From NCBI GenBank assembly GCA_037576195.1, contig CM075101.1, positions 45,942,001-46,006,000 on the forward strand: DNA of 64,000 bases, in the 5' to 3' direction. Under the pieces are notes generated by a model. It did no database searches, was not told the origin of the DNA, and saw only the letters and a list, made by a program, of their open reading frames with translations. The DNA comes from Phytoseiulus persimilis (Eukaryota > Arthropoda > Arachnida > Mesostigmata > Phytoseiidae). Below are positions 13,059 to 25,900 of this stretch, in pieces. The translations under genes were made by a program, and so were the position numbers. Position 1 is the first letter of the stretch; every line of letters begins with the position of its first letter.

Positions 13059-16000
13059 TCAGTTCACAGTATTCTGGTGACGCGGAGAGCTTTTGTAGTG
13101 GATTTTCTTCTGCATAGATGGACAATTACCCTCCTGGAAGAGTCGGTGGCTAGATATTTCTCGGTGAGAGGGCCGGAATGAGCACAGCGGCTCTATGAAT
13201 CACCGACTGCAGAATTACAACTCACCTCATTCCTACGGCGGAAATCGATGTTCGTGTAGATGACTCTGTTGTTCAGCGGCTGCCGTGGCCTGAAGTTGTT
13301 GGACAACGAGGCTCTAGGATTCATAGCGTCGCCCTGCACCAACTTTCTCAGTAGCGAAATCTGTAAACGCGAGATCTGCAAGGCCTTGTTCATGACGATC
13401 CATCGGACTCCTTCGTTACAACTTGGTTGGGTCAACGAGCCAGAGTACGTCATGTACTCGTCGGTATTCGGCAACAGCCGCGAGACATCGATTCGCTCGA
13501 TGGGCGCCTTCTGGTCTGCGAAACCAGCGTGATGGTGAATAAGATCATGGCGGGAACTCCTTCCCCAGCAGCTATCCTGCTCTCCGAGGAGATGATTCCC
13601 GCGATTTTTTAATCGAAAACCAGCTCAGTCGGTGTGGACTATACTCCGATCGTATTCTCGGGGAAAAATATCTCGCTTGCCTTGCTTCGTCTAGTCTCTC
13701 TGATCACGGCGGTGGAACGGGGGAACGAGCACTCACCTCTATGAACGACTTTGTGAAGTTGGCTACTGATGGCTCTGAATTCCGGATGGGAAACATTGCC
13801 AACCTGAAGCAGCACCGATAGCGCCACGAGACCGCCGCTGTCTCTCGCGTCGATTGCTTCGGTGAAGTTTCGATACAAGTCAGAGTTGTAACCCAACATC
13901 TGGATCTGATAGGATCGAAACCGTGAAAGATCTTCTCCAGGGTCCTTTTAAGAAGTCTCTACAGTATTGCGACTCGACCTGATTTTTCCGTAAGACGGAG
14001 AATGAGGATGATACGGAAAACACCCCGTGGTCTCCAGTATGAACTCGTCGAATATTACGTGGCATTTTCCACATCTATGTGATACGGTAATTCAGGTCTT
14101 ATCTCGACTCATGCAAGACTTGCAGATGCTCGGCGCTGAGCGTCGACTACCGAACTACTCGACGATGGTTCAAGACAGGGATTCTGCGCCAAGAGGTGGC
14201 CGGATGGTGAAGGGAGGATATTCACAGATAGCGAATAGGATTCACCTCTGCAGGATAGGCCTGGCGCCCTATGGTGTGCTCAGAGCCTCGTGAAGAGTCG
14301 TCACCATGATGAATGCGAAGTTGAGAAATCACGTACGAGTACTGGAGGGGACCGCCTGTCAGGTTGACGAGTGTCGATTCCGTCGACAGGTGCACGACAA
14401 TGTCATGCCCGCTATTGACCAGCATCGCCGACGTCTGCAAGGTGGAGCGAGCTGAAGGTTTACATACTCCAGGATCGGAACTCGAGTTGTGTAGCGTTGA
14501 GAGGAGAGCTCAGAAATCGCCGGAACACGTCGGCTGTGCCGAAGAGCGTCGGTGTCAACTCCTCATGTTGCCATAGGGAACTCGGGCAGCTGTCCATTAC
14601 TCACTCGGGAAACAGTGCATCGATCGTGCCCCATGAATCACTGCGGCTCGCGAGCAAAGTATTTCCGGCAACATGAAAAATGTGCAACGTGCGCCCATAA
14701 GGATCCCCCGCTAAAATCAATCGATTGAGATCTGCTGCACTCGGCTACCGCTTCTACAAGGCCCGAAATACGTAACTTCAACAACCGCATATGAGTGGTT
14801 AACTTCGGAAACTGCGTGTATATATGATCCCCTGTATTTCCGTCGGGTTTCACTCGTTCCCATCCTCCACAAATCATCGCGAACCTACGAACGGTCGTTT
14901 GTGCATGCAGTTTTCCGGACACTCCGAACTGTGGGGCCTCAGAAGCGTTTCCGTCGTCGGTTTCAAAGTTCTCGTGCAAAGTCCAGGGTGCAACGGATAG
15001 GGGTCCTCGCGCTCAACTCCGCGTTGAGGACTCCGTGATTCGTGAAACATGTGGGAATAGCATACCTTCATGGCTTCCAGATGGAACGGCTTCAAGTGAG
15101 GATTGAACAGAAGCTGCTCGGGATCAAGATCGACGGGAGATTGAGCACGACCACGGCTGCATAAATTCCACTCCGGGTTCAGCAGTCCCCAAAAGTCTGG
15201 TCCTGAAATTCCGCTGTAGGTCCACCATTCTTCCCAGTTCGCCATCGTGGCTAGAGGGGAACCGTGGACATTTTAGTTGAATCCTGATTGATTGGTTTAT
15301 TGAGCATTTCTTGTCCATATACATCTCGTTATGGTGATGGTATCTCGCGTATGGGATTTCTGAATTCCATGCGCGGGGGCGAGTACACTCTGCTAGTTAC
15401 ATTCCTCCCATTTTTCAATGCAAGCGGAATTAGATCGGGCACTTCCAACGAAGCCGACGGAAGTCATTCCTGAGGCTCACAATCGCCGAGAGAATCGACA
15501 CCGAAACTTGCGAGGGGGAGCTGTCTTCGAGACATGAGCTCAAATTTCCCCTCCATGTACCTGAGCAACTGTCATGCGTTCCGTGGTGTCGGATGATTGT
15601 GGCGGCGGAACTCCCCGCGGACCGAGGGTCAGCCCCCCTCGAGATTCGCAACCTACCCAGAACTGCACTATTGGCAATGATATCGTCGGTCCGCGATTCT
15701 CGTTCGAATCCACTTCATCAAGCGGTCATTTGTCCACGCGCTCCTGTGTTTTCCCCGCAATCCACGGCGGAGAGAGTCCCCGTCTCTGATAACCCCATGT
15801 TGGACGCAAGTTTCTGCCCACCATACTCGATGTGAAAGCCCTGAGGATACTCTGTGACAAAAACGAAACCTTCGAGGGCGGATACGATCTCTCGGCAATT
15901 GTTCAGCATTTTACGCCGATCATTTCGGAACTCGACTCAGCTCAATGGCAAGCTCCTCAATCGTCGATTTTCTCGAAGCAGCTCCAAACCCTCCTCTACG

Positions 16001-16550
16001 GAATCAGAATACGGCCTCACAACTAAGGCCGGAGAGAATTCCCTTCCTCCAGTTTGCAAGAAACTAGCTGCCTACTCGGCCTGATCATTCCAGATCCTGG
16101 CGTTGAGTCGAGACAGCAGCGATTTCGGATCACTCAGTCAGTCAAACGAGCCATGAATGCCTCAACTTGGACGACGTGGAACACTTGCTCAAGTAGAAGT
16201 GAGGTTTCGCCTTCAGGCGCGATTCCTGAATTTCCAAGTTTCCGGCGCAACATCAGCTCACGGGAAAGTCGAAAATAAGTCTCGAACGTTGGCTTTTCGA
16301 AGAGAAGCACAATCTGAGGCTCTGCTCAGTAGCGATGAAGGCAAGCAGATCGAGTATTTTCAGCTCATATTCATAAATGGTCCCCTTGCGTCGGAGGGCC
16401 GGTTGCGGTGCGATTCTACATTATGCGCCGAAGGCGGCGCTGCGGTGTCGTCTTTGTTAAGAAAATCCACTCACTTCCACAGAGATATATCCATAGTATC
16501 ACATATAGGATGGTCCGACTCGCCGACCCCGCGTGACGTTCCCGAATCAT
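13059..16550 (-). CDS. carbonic anhydrase-related protein X/XI-like, paralogue A
   Basis: The model has six exons: 16550-16475 (signal peptide), 15250-15066, 14434-14246, 13905-13737, 13515-13226 and 13133-13059, giving about 327 aa, the usual CA10/CA11 length. Family marks include SGPDFWGLLNPEWNLCS, the RAQSP block, a Cys pair (LCSRG, TQPSC) that probably forms a disulfide, and the C-terminal block PLNNRVIYTNIDF. Of the three catalytic zinc histidines the first is Arg127, the second is His129 and the third is Gln152. Zinc binding and CO2 hydration are therefore not expected, as in vertebrate CA X/XI. An N-glycosylation site, NLT, lies at 111. Known family members are secreted and bind neurexins, and a similar role here is inference. 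Introns have phases 1, 0, 0, 1 and 0. Exon 1 was chosen for its hydrophobic core (ILYVILWIYLCG), its strong GTGAGT donor and correct phase, and is the least certain part. An upstream in-frame ATG could lengthen it. Confidence 0.85.
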
Positions 16551-19500
16551 CTCTGCCACGAATCGTCGACGATAGACAGCATCTCGGTGGAGTTCGTCCG
16601 ATGGCTGCTGGAGCTCGTGTGCGAGGGCCCGAGACTCAGGATGAGGAAGGGTTCCTCCGCCCTGGGAGAGGGCCTGGGCCCCGTCGAGAGCCACGTGCGG
16701 TCCACGCGGTGATGGATAGCTCCCTCTGTACTGGTCTCGCTTACCTATTCCTATGCGTTCTCTGATTCTCTCACTCGCTCACTGGAGCGTTCGAGTCGCG
16801 CGTACATCGTCTTGTCCGCAGTCTCCCGAAATCTCCTTGCAGGGCGTTCAGCAAACATGATGAGTTGGCGGTATAATGAATGCGCCGTTGTCGAGCAAGC
16901 GTTCGTGGAAACGCGTGTTCGTCCGCGTCGTCAGTGGTTGTTGTCGACGGATGCGCACGACGGCCAGCGAAACCACCAGAACTCGACAACGCGGTAGGTC
17001 CGCCCTCGAAGGCAAGGCAAGAGTGCGAATTAAAGAGCAAGATGGGGGAGAGACTCAGGCACTCGTCGTTGTCCTGCTCGAACTCCGTCTTCAGGTGCGC
17101 TCTTGCGAAACTATCCTGCTCGGCTGTTATTCTGTCCAGACCAATAGCTGACATCCACGGCGATACCGAACTATTCAACATCTCTTCCGATGCCGGGAAC
17201 ACTCGGGCGCTCATTCGCCACTCGAACCCGGAGCAGCTGAGTCCGGTCCCGGTGGGCTCCCGGCGGGCAGAGAGGTTGGTCTCGCCTCGTCTCGGAGCAC
17301 TTTCAATTCTCGATGTGTGCTAAAAAGCTCGATGAATTATTGAGCACAGAGCTAAATTGCTGTTAATTCGAACACTTTCCTGCATGACAAACGCAACTCT
17401 AGAATGCGACGCACGTCCAACCTGCTCTTCAGACGAGGATAGCGATCGCTTCGTCGTCATCGTTCGCTCGAGAGCAAAGTTGGTCCCGAATGCTCCAACT
17501 TGTAAAAACTAAAAAAATAAAGTGAGCTCGCCGACGGCTGTCGCGCCGGCGCGGTGCACGAGTCGTTCGTCTTGCTCCTCGTGGTTCCCGGGTCAGGGCT
17601 CTCGTGCTTTCGTTCCGCTTGCGAGCTCGTCATGCGAGACACTGGTCGCAGTCGCCCTCATACAAACGGTCCCGATAAACAGCCGCTCAGTCAGCGGTGA
17701 ACTACGTAAAACACTCGAGCACGTAATCGTTGAAACATTCATATGTCCTGAGTTGATAAATAAAGTAGGTGTCTCCCGGTGGACTCCGCCGACTGTGAGT
17801 ATCGCCGAGGCCAGCGCGCAAGCCCAGTTGCTGGGCCTAGGGGGAGTGGCTGCATACAAATATTGTGTGGCGGCCTTCGATAAGAGCCAGCGAATCCAGT
17901 GGGCCATAAGATTTGGTCACCGCGTCTGCTCAAGCTGCAGTTCAGCCATATTAACGATTGCAAACGCCGTTCTCCGTCAGAGTCGACTCCATGGAAGGCT
18001 TTCCAAGAGGCCGAACTCCGTCCCGCAGAACTGAGATCATGCGAACGCAACCGTGGTTCGTCTCTAAGGCGTAGAAACGCTGTTCAGATTCAGAGGTGTG
18101 GCTTGTCCCACAAGAGGCCCACGACAGAAGTGAGGAGCGGTCTTCAATCACTCGATAGCGAGATGATTGTTGGGACCCGGAAAACTGCGATCCGGCCAGA
18201 CCCGTTGGCGTTTCGAGGAGAACATGAACCGTTTGTGCATGCCGCAGTTAATATCCAGCGTGCATTCCGCTCGTTGCGGGAAGCGTGGTCAGAGGAAAAA
18301 CAGCTCGAGGCCGGTTCCTGCTGGATTCAATAAAATGCTAAATACCGAAGTCGAGTGCTTTTTCTACAAAGAGCTCTGAGACGCTTTGTGAACTCTCCCT
18401 CGTTTTTTTCCTCCTCTGTTTGCGAGATGTGGGCGGCGGTTGGTTGTCGAAAGCCACCTCGAACCCTACCCGGGAATCGCATCGGGGCAAACCCTGTGGA
18501 GCCCGACAGGGCTTCCCTCTGGATGGGCCACGACGGCGCACAGGAGATTCAAAGCGACCCGCAGGTCACCGATTTGTCCTTTGTTTTTCCGTTCGCTTAC
18601 CAGCTCCGATCGGTACTCGGAAGCGAGGCGGATTCCGTGGACGTTGCAGATTTGTATGTCCGCTCGGAAGGACCCCCATAAGATCTATTTGAAACCTCGC
18701 GACACATCGATCGAAATCCGGCTGGAAGCCAGTTCACGGCCTCCCTTCGAATTCCCTCCCTTCCGGGGATCATATACTCAGTGATGGGCCGCAATTATGG
18801 CTCAGTACTGCGATCTAGTTGTCGTCAAATCCTTCACGGGTGGAACTTTGACTGAAGCGCTCGTTGAGGAAGCTATTCAAATTCTTCTTTCAGATCCGCT
18901 CTCCTTCCTCCATTCTTCTCGGTCTGAAATTGCCGCTCGACGCAAAATAGCTCCGGAGAAGTCAAAACCGTTCTCCTGAGAGATTTCCTCCCCGCGGTTT
19001 TCTCCTCCGCTCCGCTCTGCCAAACGGAGTGGGGTGACACAACAGAGATAGGATACGAAGCCACCGTCCCGAGGACAGGAGGTGACACTCCGGATTCGTC
19101 GTTATGAAGGATTACAGGAATAAATTACGTTGGAACCCTCCTTCTCGTCTCCTTTTCCCCGGTTTTGCTTCCTACCTCATCCTGGCCACCGCCGGCTCCT
19201 TCCCCGCTTCGTCTTGAACAGCGACGATTCTGGACGGCTGAACGGCAGCGGTGACAACGACGACGACGACAATCACTCCAAGTGAAATCCGATGTAATCC
19301 TATTTCTTCAAGCCGCACTGATCCGGTCAACACTTCGAATTGATTGCATTGTTCCCTCCAGCATCGTCGATCCGTCGCCCGAAAGGCATCGTCACATCAA
19401 ACACGGTATTAGAGTAAACAAAGAGAATCCGCGAATCAACAAAAACAATGCCTGTCGTGAGAATCGTGTTGACACAGGAGGAGTGTTCGAAGTACTCCGT

Positions 19501-22500
19501 GTCGTTCGCATCGGACTTTGATTCTGCCTGACAACAGAGCGAATTTTACTCCGTATTTCAGCTATGGTTAGTTCAACGAAACTCAAAATTTACGTGAAGT
19601 GCCGCTGCAACGAACGGTATGAGAAGTGCGACGTCCTTCGTTCATGGACTCATGATGCACGAATGATGAAAATGAGAATCTGAGAACCGCCGTTGGAAAG
19701 AAATTGGTGTTTTCCGAGTCGGGTGATCCATCCATCCATACATCGACTGAAGGTTATTCGCCTCAATCGACATCCGACCTCCGACTACTCCATTCTTCAA
19801 TCCATCCAGGCATACCTTCGTAGAATTCCTTCATCCTGATCACACCGGCAACGTTTTTCCCGGATCGTATCCCGGGAACGAGAAATCAAGGTCGAGGCGC
19901 CGACAGAGATCGACGGGCTGTTCCTCGCGATCACTTTATGTACGTTGTAACAGGATTCCGCTGCTTGTAGCGAGTGGATATGATCGAGCTCGGAGGCTTA
20001 ACATTCCCAAAGAACTTCCTTCGCCGTCGCAGAGGCACATCGGTCCATCCCTCCTCGCGGCGCCTAACAATGGAGTCTTTAGCACTCCGAAGTAACGCTT
20101 CCCTCCACGATCGGAGAGGAGTCAAAGAAGTCATGGAACCACCTGACAAGTCGCTTCGCAGTTTGACTGATACGATAATTAACTTCGGTCGAGGAGTAAA
20201 TCCCTATCGGAAAAGAGCACGAGTCCAATTTAAGCGCAGTGATCACACTCTCGCACACAGCAACCCGAATCTCGGACTGGTGTCGAGCAGGGTAGTAATG
20301 AGAAATGGCTCGCTGGATCCGAACGCCCGCCTGCCCGCCCGCCTGTCGGCTCGCCGGCTCCGTTGACTGTCGAGCAAAGTCGGAGCCGATTCGAAACTCA
20401 AGCACGGCACCTTTCAGGACGGCCTCTGACGGCCGCACGAGAAGCAAATAACACCTTCAGCGCGGAGGGATGAGCTGCGGGAATCTCTTTGCGAGACCAA
20501 CCGACCGACCGAGGAGCCGAGGCAAGCGCTGATGAAGTACAGACGCCTCCCTCTAAGCTCCAATCAGAGCCGTCAACAACGAAACCACGTCATCCACGAC
20601 ATGACAATTGCGTGACCACCGCAACAACAATGACAGCGAGCACAACAATGACGACAGCGGCGGCAATCCACCACCCGCCACGAACAGGGTAAATGATTTG
20701 ATTATCATCGCGGTGGCGACCCGACTGGTCGGTCGGTGGGTCGGCCGTTCAGCCGCCCAGCCACAGCAGCGACAAACAGTCACCCGCGCTTTGACGCGCC
20801 ATACTAAAACAACACCGCGAGAGAGCCGCGCCGACCAGGCAGGGATACAAAGACTTGCACGAGCAAATGGATGAGCGCGAAGGGTGACTGCCGAATAAGG
20901 AACCCCCGCACAGCCCGGAGCCCTCGCCGAGATCAGCGCTCGAAACATCGGGGAAGTTGGCAGCGGATGCTCAAGAGAGCACAACCTGGAAACGGAATGG
21001 TTCCCCTCGGTTGCTCCGCGTGGATTCTTCCGAGACCTTGCTCGCCAGTCCGCCCTCCGGCACGAGCTTCGGGCAACGAGCTTGTAGGTACTTCGTGATA
21101 TGTCCGCTCGTTTCGTTCTGACAAATTGCTTTTTTTCGGAGCGAACTGCCGCTAAAGACTTGGCGAGCTGCACAGCATGTTGTAAGAGGAGCTCGATGGC
21201 GGTGTGCCGATCTTCTGGTGGGAGGGAGCGAAACTTGGAAACAGTTGAGTGAACTCTTTTGCCAATATTCGATCCGCAGCGTTGAGGTCGATAGTTGCTG
21301 AAGGGTATACGCCCTGTATTGTGACTATGTCACCCGCCAAAGCTGGCTGGCTGGCTGGCTGACTGCTGGCGAGCTCGCCGACTGCTACAGATCTGATCAA
21401 CTCAAGCTGGTAATAAATCATAGTCCCCTCTCGCCCTCCGGCTGACTTGGGAGAACGTTAAGGTCGATGACACATATTCGTCCGGTCTAATTGCCACAAT
21501 CAGTTGGCTCAGATGTTGGATGCTCGGCAGCGTTGGCGGTGACAACGGCGACACCGTCCTTGCCAGAGACAGCGACCTCCTTTGTCCTCCCAAGAAAAGG
21601 AGGATCGGCCGAACTGCAATCGAACTCTATACGCTGCCTTTCCGGCCACTTCCCTGCATGGGGAAAGCGAAGGTCCGTCGAGGAACCGGTACCGGATCTA
21701 CCGGAGAGAGAGATAGAAAGTAAAAAGTCACCACGATGAAACCAGTGAACGAAGGAGAGAGAGAGCGACTAAGCGAGCGGGCGGGGGCGCGGTCGGTCGT
21801 TATATCTAAATGACGGTGGTCCCGTTTGAATATTTCCTGTTGTGTTATCTGCGCCGCGCTCTCGGAAGTCGATCCTCATCGATTTTCAAAACTTTGTGCT
21901 ATTCCTCTGTGCCGCTCGCCTCGGATTTCCGCTGGACTGACGTCTATCCGCTCATTTCGGACGCTTGTGCCGCTTCCGCCAGCACGGGAAAACCACAGGA
22001 AGAAAATCCGGAGCAGCGGATTTCAGCATCACCCAACTTTCGATCAATCAAATTCCTACAGATCAAGTGCACAAGTACCTCTCGAGATTCATTCTGTCGA
22101 CCGATGCGCGAGGAATTCGCCTCCGCGAGCTGGGCTCGCTGAGTTTTGTTTTCATCAGAATGCAAAGTGGAGCTCTCACCGCGCGGAACGAGCGTTAAAA
22201 CGAGCGAGACTGCCGGCTAGTCTCGGACTGCCCCTAAAGATCGGGCCTGCCATTATAAGAGCCAAAATAGAGTTTGAAAGAGGGAGGAAAGCGAGAAAAA
22301 GGAAACGGGAGCCTTAAGCAGAACCCGTCGTGACGCTCCGTTGACCACGAAAATGAAACATTCCGTGAAAGCCGCACAGCTCTCTCGCGTCCATTCCTTT
22401 CGAATTTGTCTTCAACCGATTTGCGAGCACCCTGAATGCTCGCTCACGGAATCTCTCGACCTCCGTGCAGTGAGTCGGAGGAGCATCGACATTCTGCTAC

Positions 22501-22993
22501 CAGAGCATAAGCGAAACGATCGGACGACAAAGGTGGGCGGTGGAAGGGCCACGGGAAACTTCTCCCCCAGCGATTCGTGGTCAGCCAGGCCGGGCGTTTC
22601 CAGAAACTCAAGTCTGGGCCAAATGCCCCGATCTGTCGCAAGAGCTTGAATGATTCCATCAAGGAAGAAGGAACTCATTGCGTCGTCAGTTCGTTTCTTC
22701 CGCTGCGTGGCTCTGGGCGCTGGAAAGGCCTCACTTGAGGCTTCGTCCTTCGTCGTTCAGTCAGCCTTGCGGAGGCCACGTGGTCCTCTTCGAGGAAGCG
22801 AGGGCGGTCTCTGAGGCTCCTCCTTCGCAGGCTTCACGAGTCCTCACTTCAGTAGGGGCCCACGAGTCGACAAGGAGGCCACGCGCTCTGCCTTCATATA
22901 CTCTCGCTGGGAGAAAGTTGTGTCCCAACGTTGTTGCGCTGTTACGGGTGTGCGTGAAGTTCCGACGTTCGTTTCGACGAATTCGTGACGGTC
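16551..22993. other. intergenic region between the head-to-head CARP genes
   Basis: About 6.4 kb separating two divergent start codons, so it should contain both promoters. I saw no exon I could support. A GC-rich, low-complexity stretch spans about 20500-21100, including an ACAAYGAC-rich patch near 20610-20670. A GCTG tetranucleotide run (five units) lies at 21342-21363. Long frames such as 20553-21173 (minus) are Arg/Ser-rich products of this composition. Confidence 0.5.
21342..21363. repeat. GCTG tetranucleotide microsatellite
   Basis: Five consecutive GCTG units, short and uninterrupted, within non-coding sequence. Confidence 0.75.
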
Positions 22994-25900
22994 ATGCGGA
23001 TACGTGTCTTGCTTGCAACTCTGTTATTCGGCCGTAAGTTGGCTTTCCTGCAAATGCTTTCCAATCATCTCGGACGAAGTGAAGACGAGTTGCACGATCC
23101 CGGTGATATTTGAGCGTTCGTTCAGTTCCCTCCACTTCCGATCTGGCCCGAAAAATTGCATGAATGACACTCACCAACCGGGCTCGGACTTCGAGCTCCA
23201 GCCATCGCGCAATATTGATGCTGGTGGAATCGACGCGCGAGTTATCGTCGCGCGACAGGCCACCGGAAGCTCCGAAAAGTTTCTCGACGACAACATGGAC
23301 AATTCCAGCGACAGCAGCCAACGGATATCGATAGCTCCGATCACCTTCCGAACATTTTTCCTCGCGAGAGCAACAAGTGGCTGTTTGGAATTCGAGCCGT
23401 TCTCTATGGCCGTCGCCAAATATCTTGGAGTCTGAAGAACGGCAGAGAAAGAGCTTTCGATCTCTATTCAAAAAGCGAACGTCGCTTCTGTGCCAGTTAC
23501 CACCCATCCATCTGTGGAGCTGGCTGGGAGCAAACCGAGCTAGGGCATTCAGCGTCAGCAGTGGTCTGCCAGACGAGTCCCTCGGGTGGGGTGGTGTTCA
23601 CCTCGAGGGGAGAAGATACGGCTCGCTGTATTCTCTTCTCGCTTCTGCTGAGCCAAACTCGGTCCCATAAGCCTCAGCGCCACACCAGCCCCGCGGTATA
23701 ATGAAAATGGTTTCGGATCTGCACTTTGTTTGGATATGTCACCTTCGTGACTAACCAAATTTCGTGTGAGCTCTCTTCGTAAGCTGTGATACGCGGGATG
23801 GGGGCCATGCATATCAGACATGATAGATAGATCGGGAAACGAATGAACGAGAGACTGAATGGATGATGAGATAGCAGAATGGATAGATTGATTGCGCGCC
23901 CTCGCGATTATCAAGAGCCAGAAGGTAAGCTCTCTTCACGCAGCATCGCGCGAAGTTTTTCGCGCAATTCTCCTCATGAGGCCTGTCTCTGATGACCTCG
24001 AACAGGAATGCGGAAGATTTCGATAACGACTCGATACGTATTCGTGAACTCTGTCCTGTCCCATCACGTTATTGGAGGCCTCGAACCCCTCTCGCACATT
24101 CTCGTTGCAGTTATCTGGTTTTCGAGTGTCAGTTTCGTCTTTTGTCTGCTGGTGATTGAATGGTTCGCAAGGAGCTCATTTGAGCTGCGTTTTTTTCTCG
24201 AGGTTCGTGAGATTGCACCGCAGCTTTGGAACTTGTCGACCAGCGGGTCAGTTTGCCCCACCGTGCGTGTCGATTCTCGGCAGGTTTTTAAAACAGGGCC
24301 GGAACCTCTCGCGGTGTTGTTCTCTGTGCCTCGAATCCAAACCGATTTTTCCGTTGAAATTTGTGTACGAGGAGGAACCCGGGTCAAGCTGATGGGGTTC
24401 CAGGTTGACCTGTTCATAATCCCTCCGCTACGAAGCGTCCTCTTGGAATCGATGCTGCCATGAGTCGACAACAGCAGAGAAAAGTACTCACCGGAAATAT
24501 ATAGGCTGTAAGCCAAGCGGGGTTGAAACGTCCCATTCACATTGGAAAAGGCTCCCATATAGCGAGTCTGTGTGTTGAGTTGGCGTTCAGGGGTGGGCGT
24601 ACAGTGAATAGCAGGAACAGTTTAGAGAGACACCACCTCGACGCGGGTCCCAGGTGCAGCTTGAGAACTCCATCGGATTCATGACTAAAACTGAGCCCAC
24701 ACGCCCTCCGTTGCTAGCCTCTATTTCTCCCTTTGATATTTTGTCCCCGAATCGATCGAGCCTCCGTCGGCAAGAAAATCCGCATGTACAAGAAGAGCCA
24801 AGCAGATAATCAAATTTTCAATCTCAAGCCAAACGAAACACACAGAATGGTGCGAGTCTGTCATGGAACAAGAACCTCAGAACCTTTCGCTCTCAAAGTT
24901 TAATTTTAGAGTTTGCTCCATTCGAATCGGAAAATCCAGTATCTGAAACAATTATCCAGTGATTTCCGCATCGTTCGGTCTGTGTTTCACATTTGCTCTC
25001 GTCTCCTCCAGGTTGCGCGGCAAACTGGGAACAATGGTGGACTTATGACGGTATATCGGGCCCGGACTTTTGGGGTCTCCTGAACCCCGACTGGCATCTG
25101 TGCAGTCGGGGCCGGGCGCAGTCACCCATAGACCTTGATCCACAGCAGCTTCTGTTTGACCCCAAGCTGAAGCCATTCATCATGAATCCAGTGAAGGCGA
25201 GTCTGGAGCGAATTTCTTCACGTGCAGCAGTTCACGCTCAAAACCACGAGCGATTTTGTCTCGTCAGCATCCTCAATATTTTCCCCTCCAGGTCAGTGGG
25301 ACACTCCTCAACACAGGACATGACATCGTCCTGAAACTCAACGACACGCTGAGCCCGAAAATCAACATAACGGGGGGACCGCTATCATATCAATACACAT
25401 TGAGCGAAGTTCATATCCACTACGGCAATCACGACGAGTTGGGCTCTGAGCACACGATCGCCGGGAAGCGGTTTCCTGCAGAGGTGAGTGTTAGCTCAGG
25501 TATGTTTGTTTTCGAATCCTTTTCGAGCATTCTCCCGGTTCATTCCTGCAAGCCGCCGTCTCCGAACCGGGACAGGGTTCCAGTACAGAATCGGGCGCAG
25601 TCGTGTCTTCCGCGAATACGAAGCCGCGATTTTCTAGCTCCCTCTGCCGACCCTGTCCCGGTTGTTGCAGGGGCGAGCGAATTCGGCACTGACCGCAGCT
25701 GATGTGTGTGCGCCAGAACAATGCTCCCTCTGCCGATGCACATTGTTCGAGAGAATCCGTTCCGGACTGGGCTCAATTCTGTTGTCGTGTTAGATGAAGT
25801 CGATCATGATCTTCGGAGTTGACAGCCGCGTCTCGTGAGTTCGCGCTGTCGAAGCGAAGCCAGAAGAAGAAATTTGAATGGAGTCAGATATTGCTTATAT

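Noticed and set aside
16157-16765. 202-codon plus-strand ORF
   Set aside because: It is antisense to the predicted signal-peptide exon of the minus-strand CARP gene, with no splice context and no recognisable domain.
20553-21173. 206-codon minus-strand ORF
   Set aside because: It lies in GC-rich, low-complexity sequence and its product is Arg/Ser-rich with no family resemblance. The lack of stops follows from composition.
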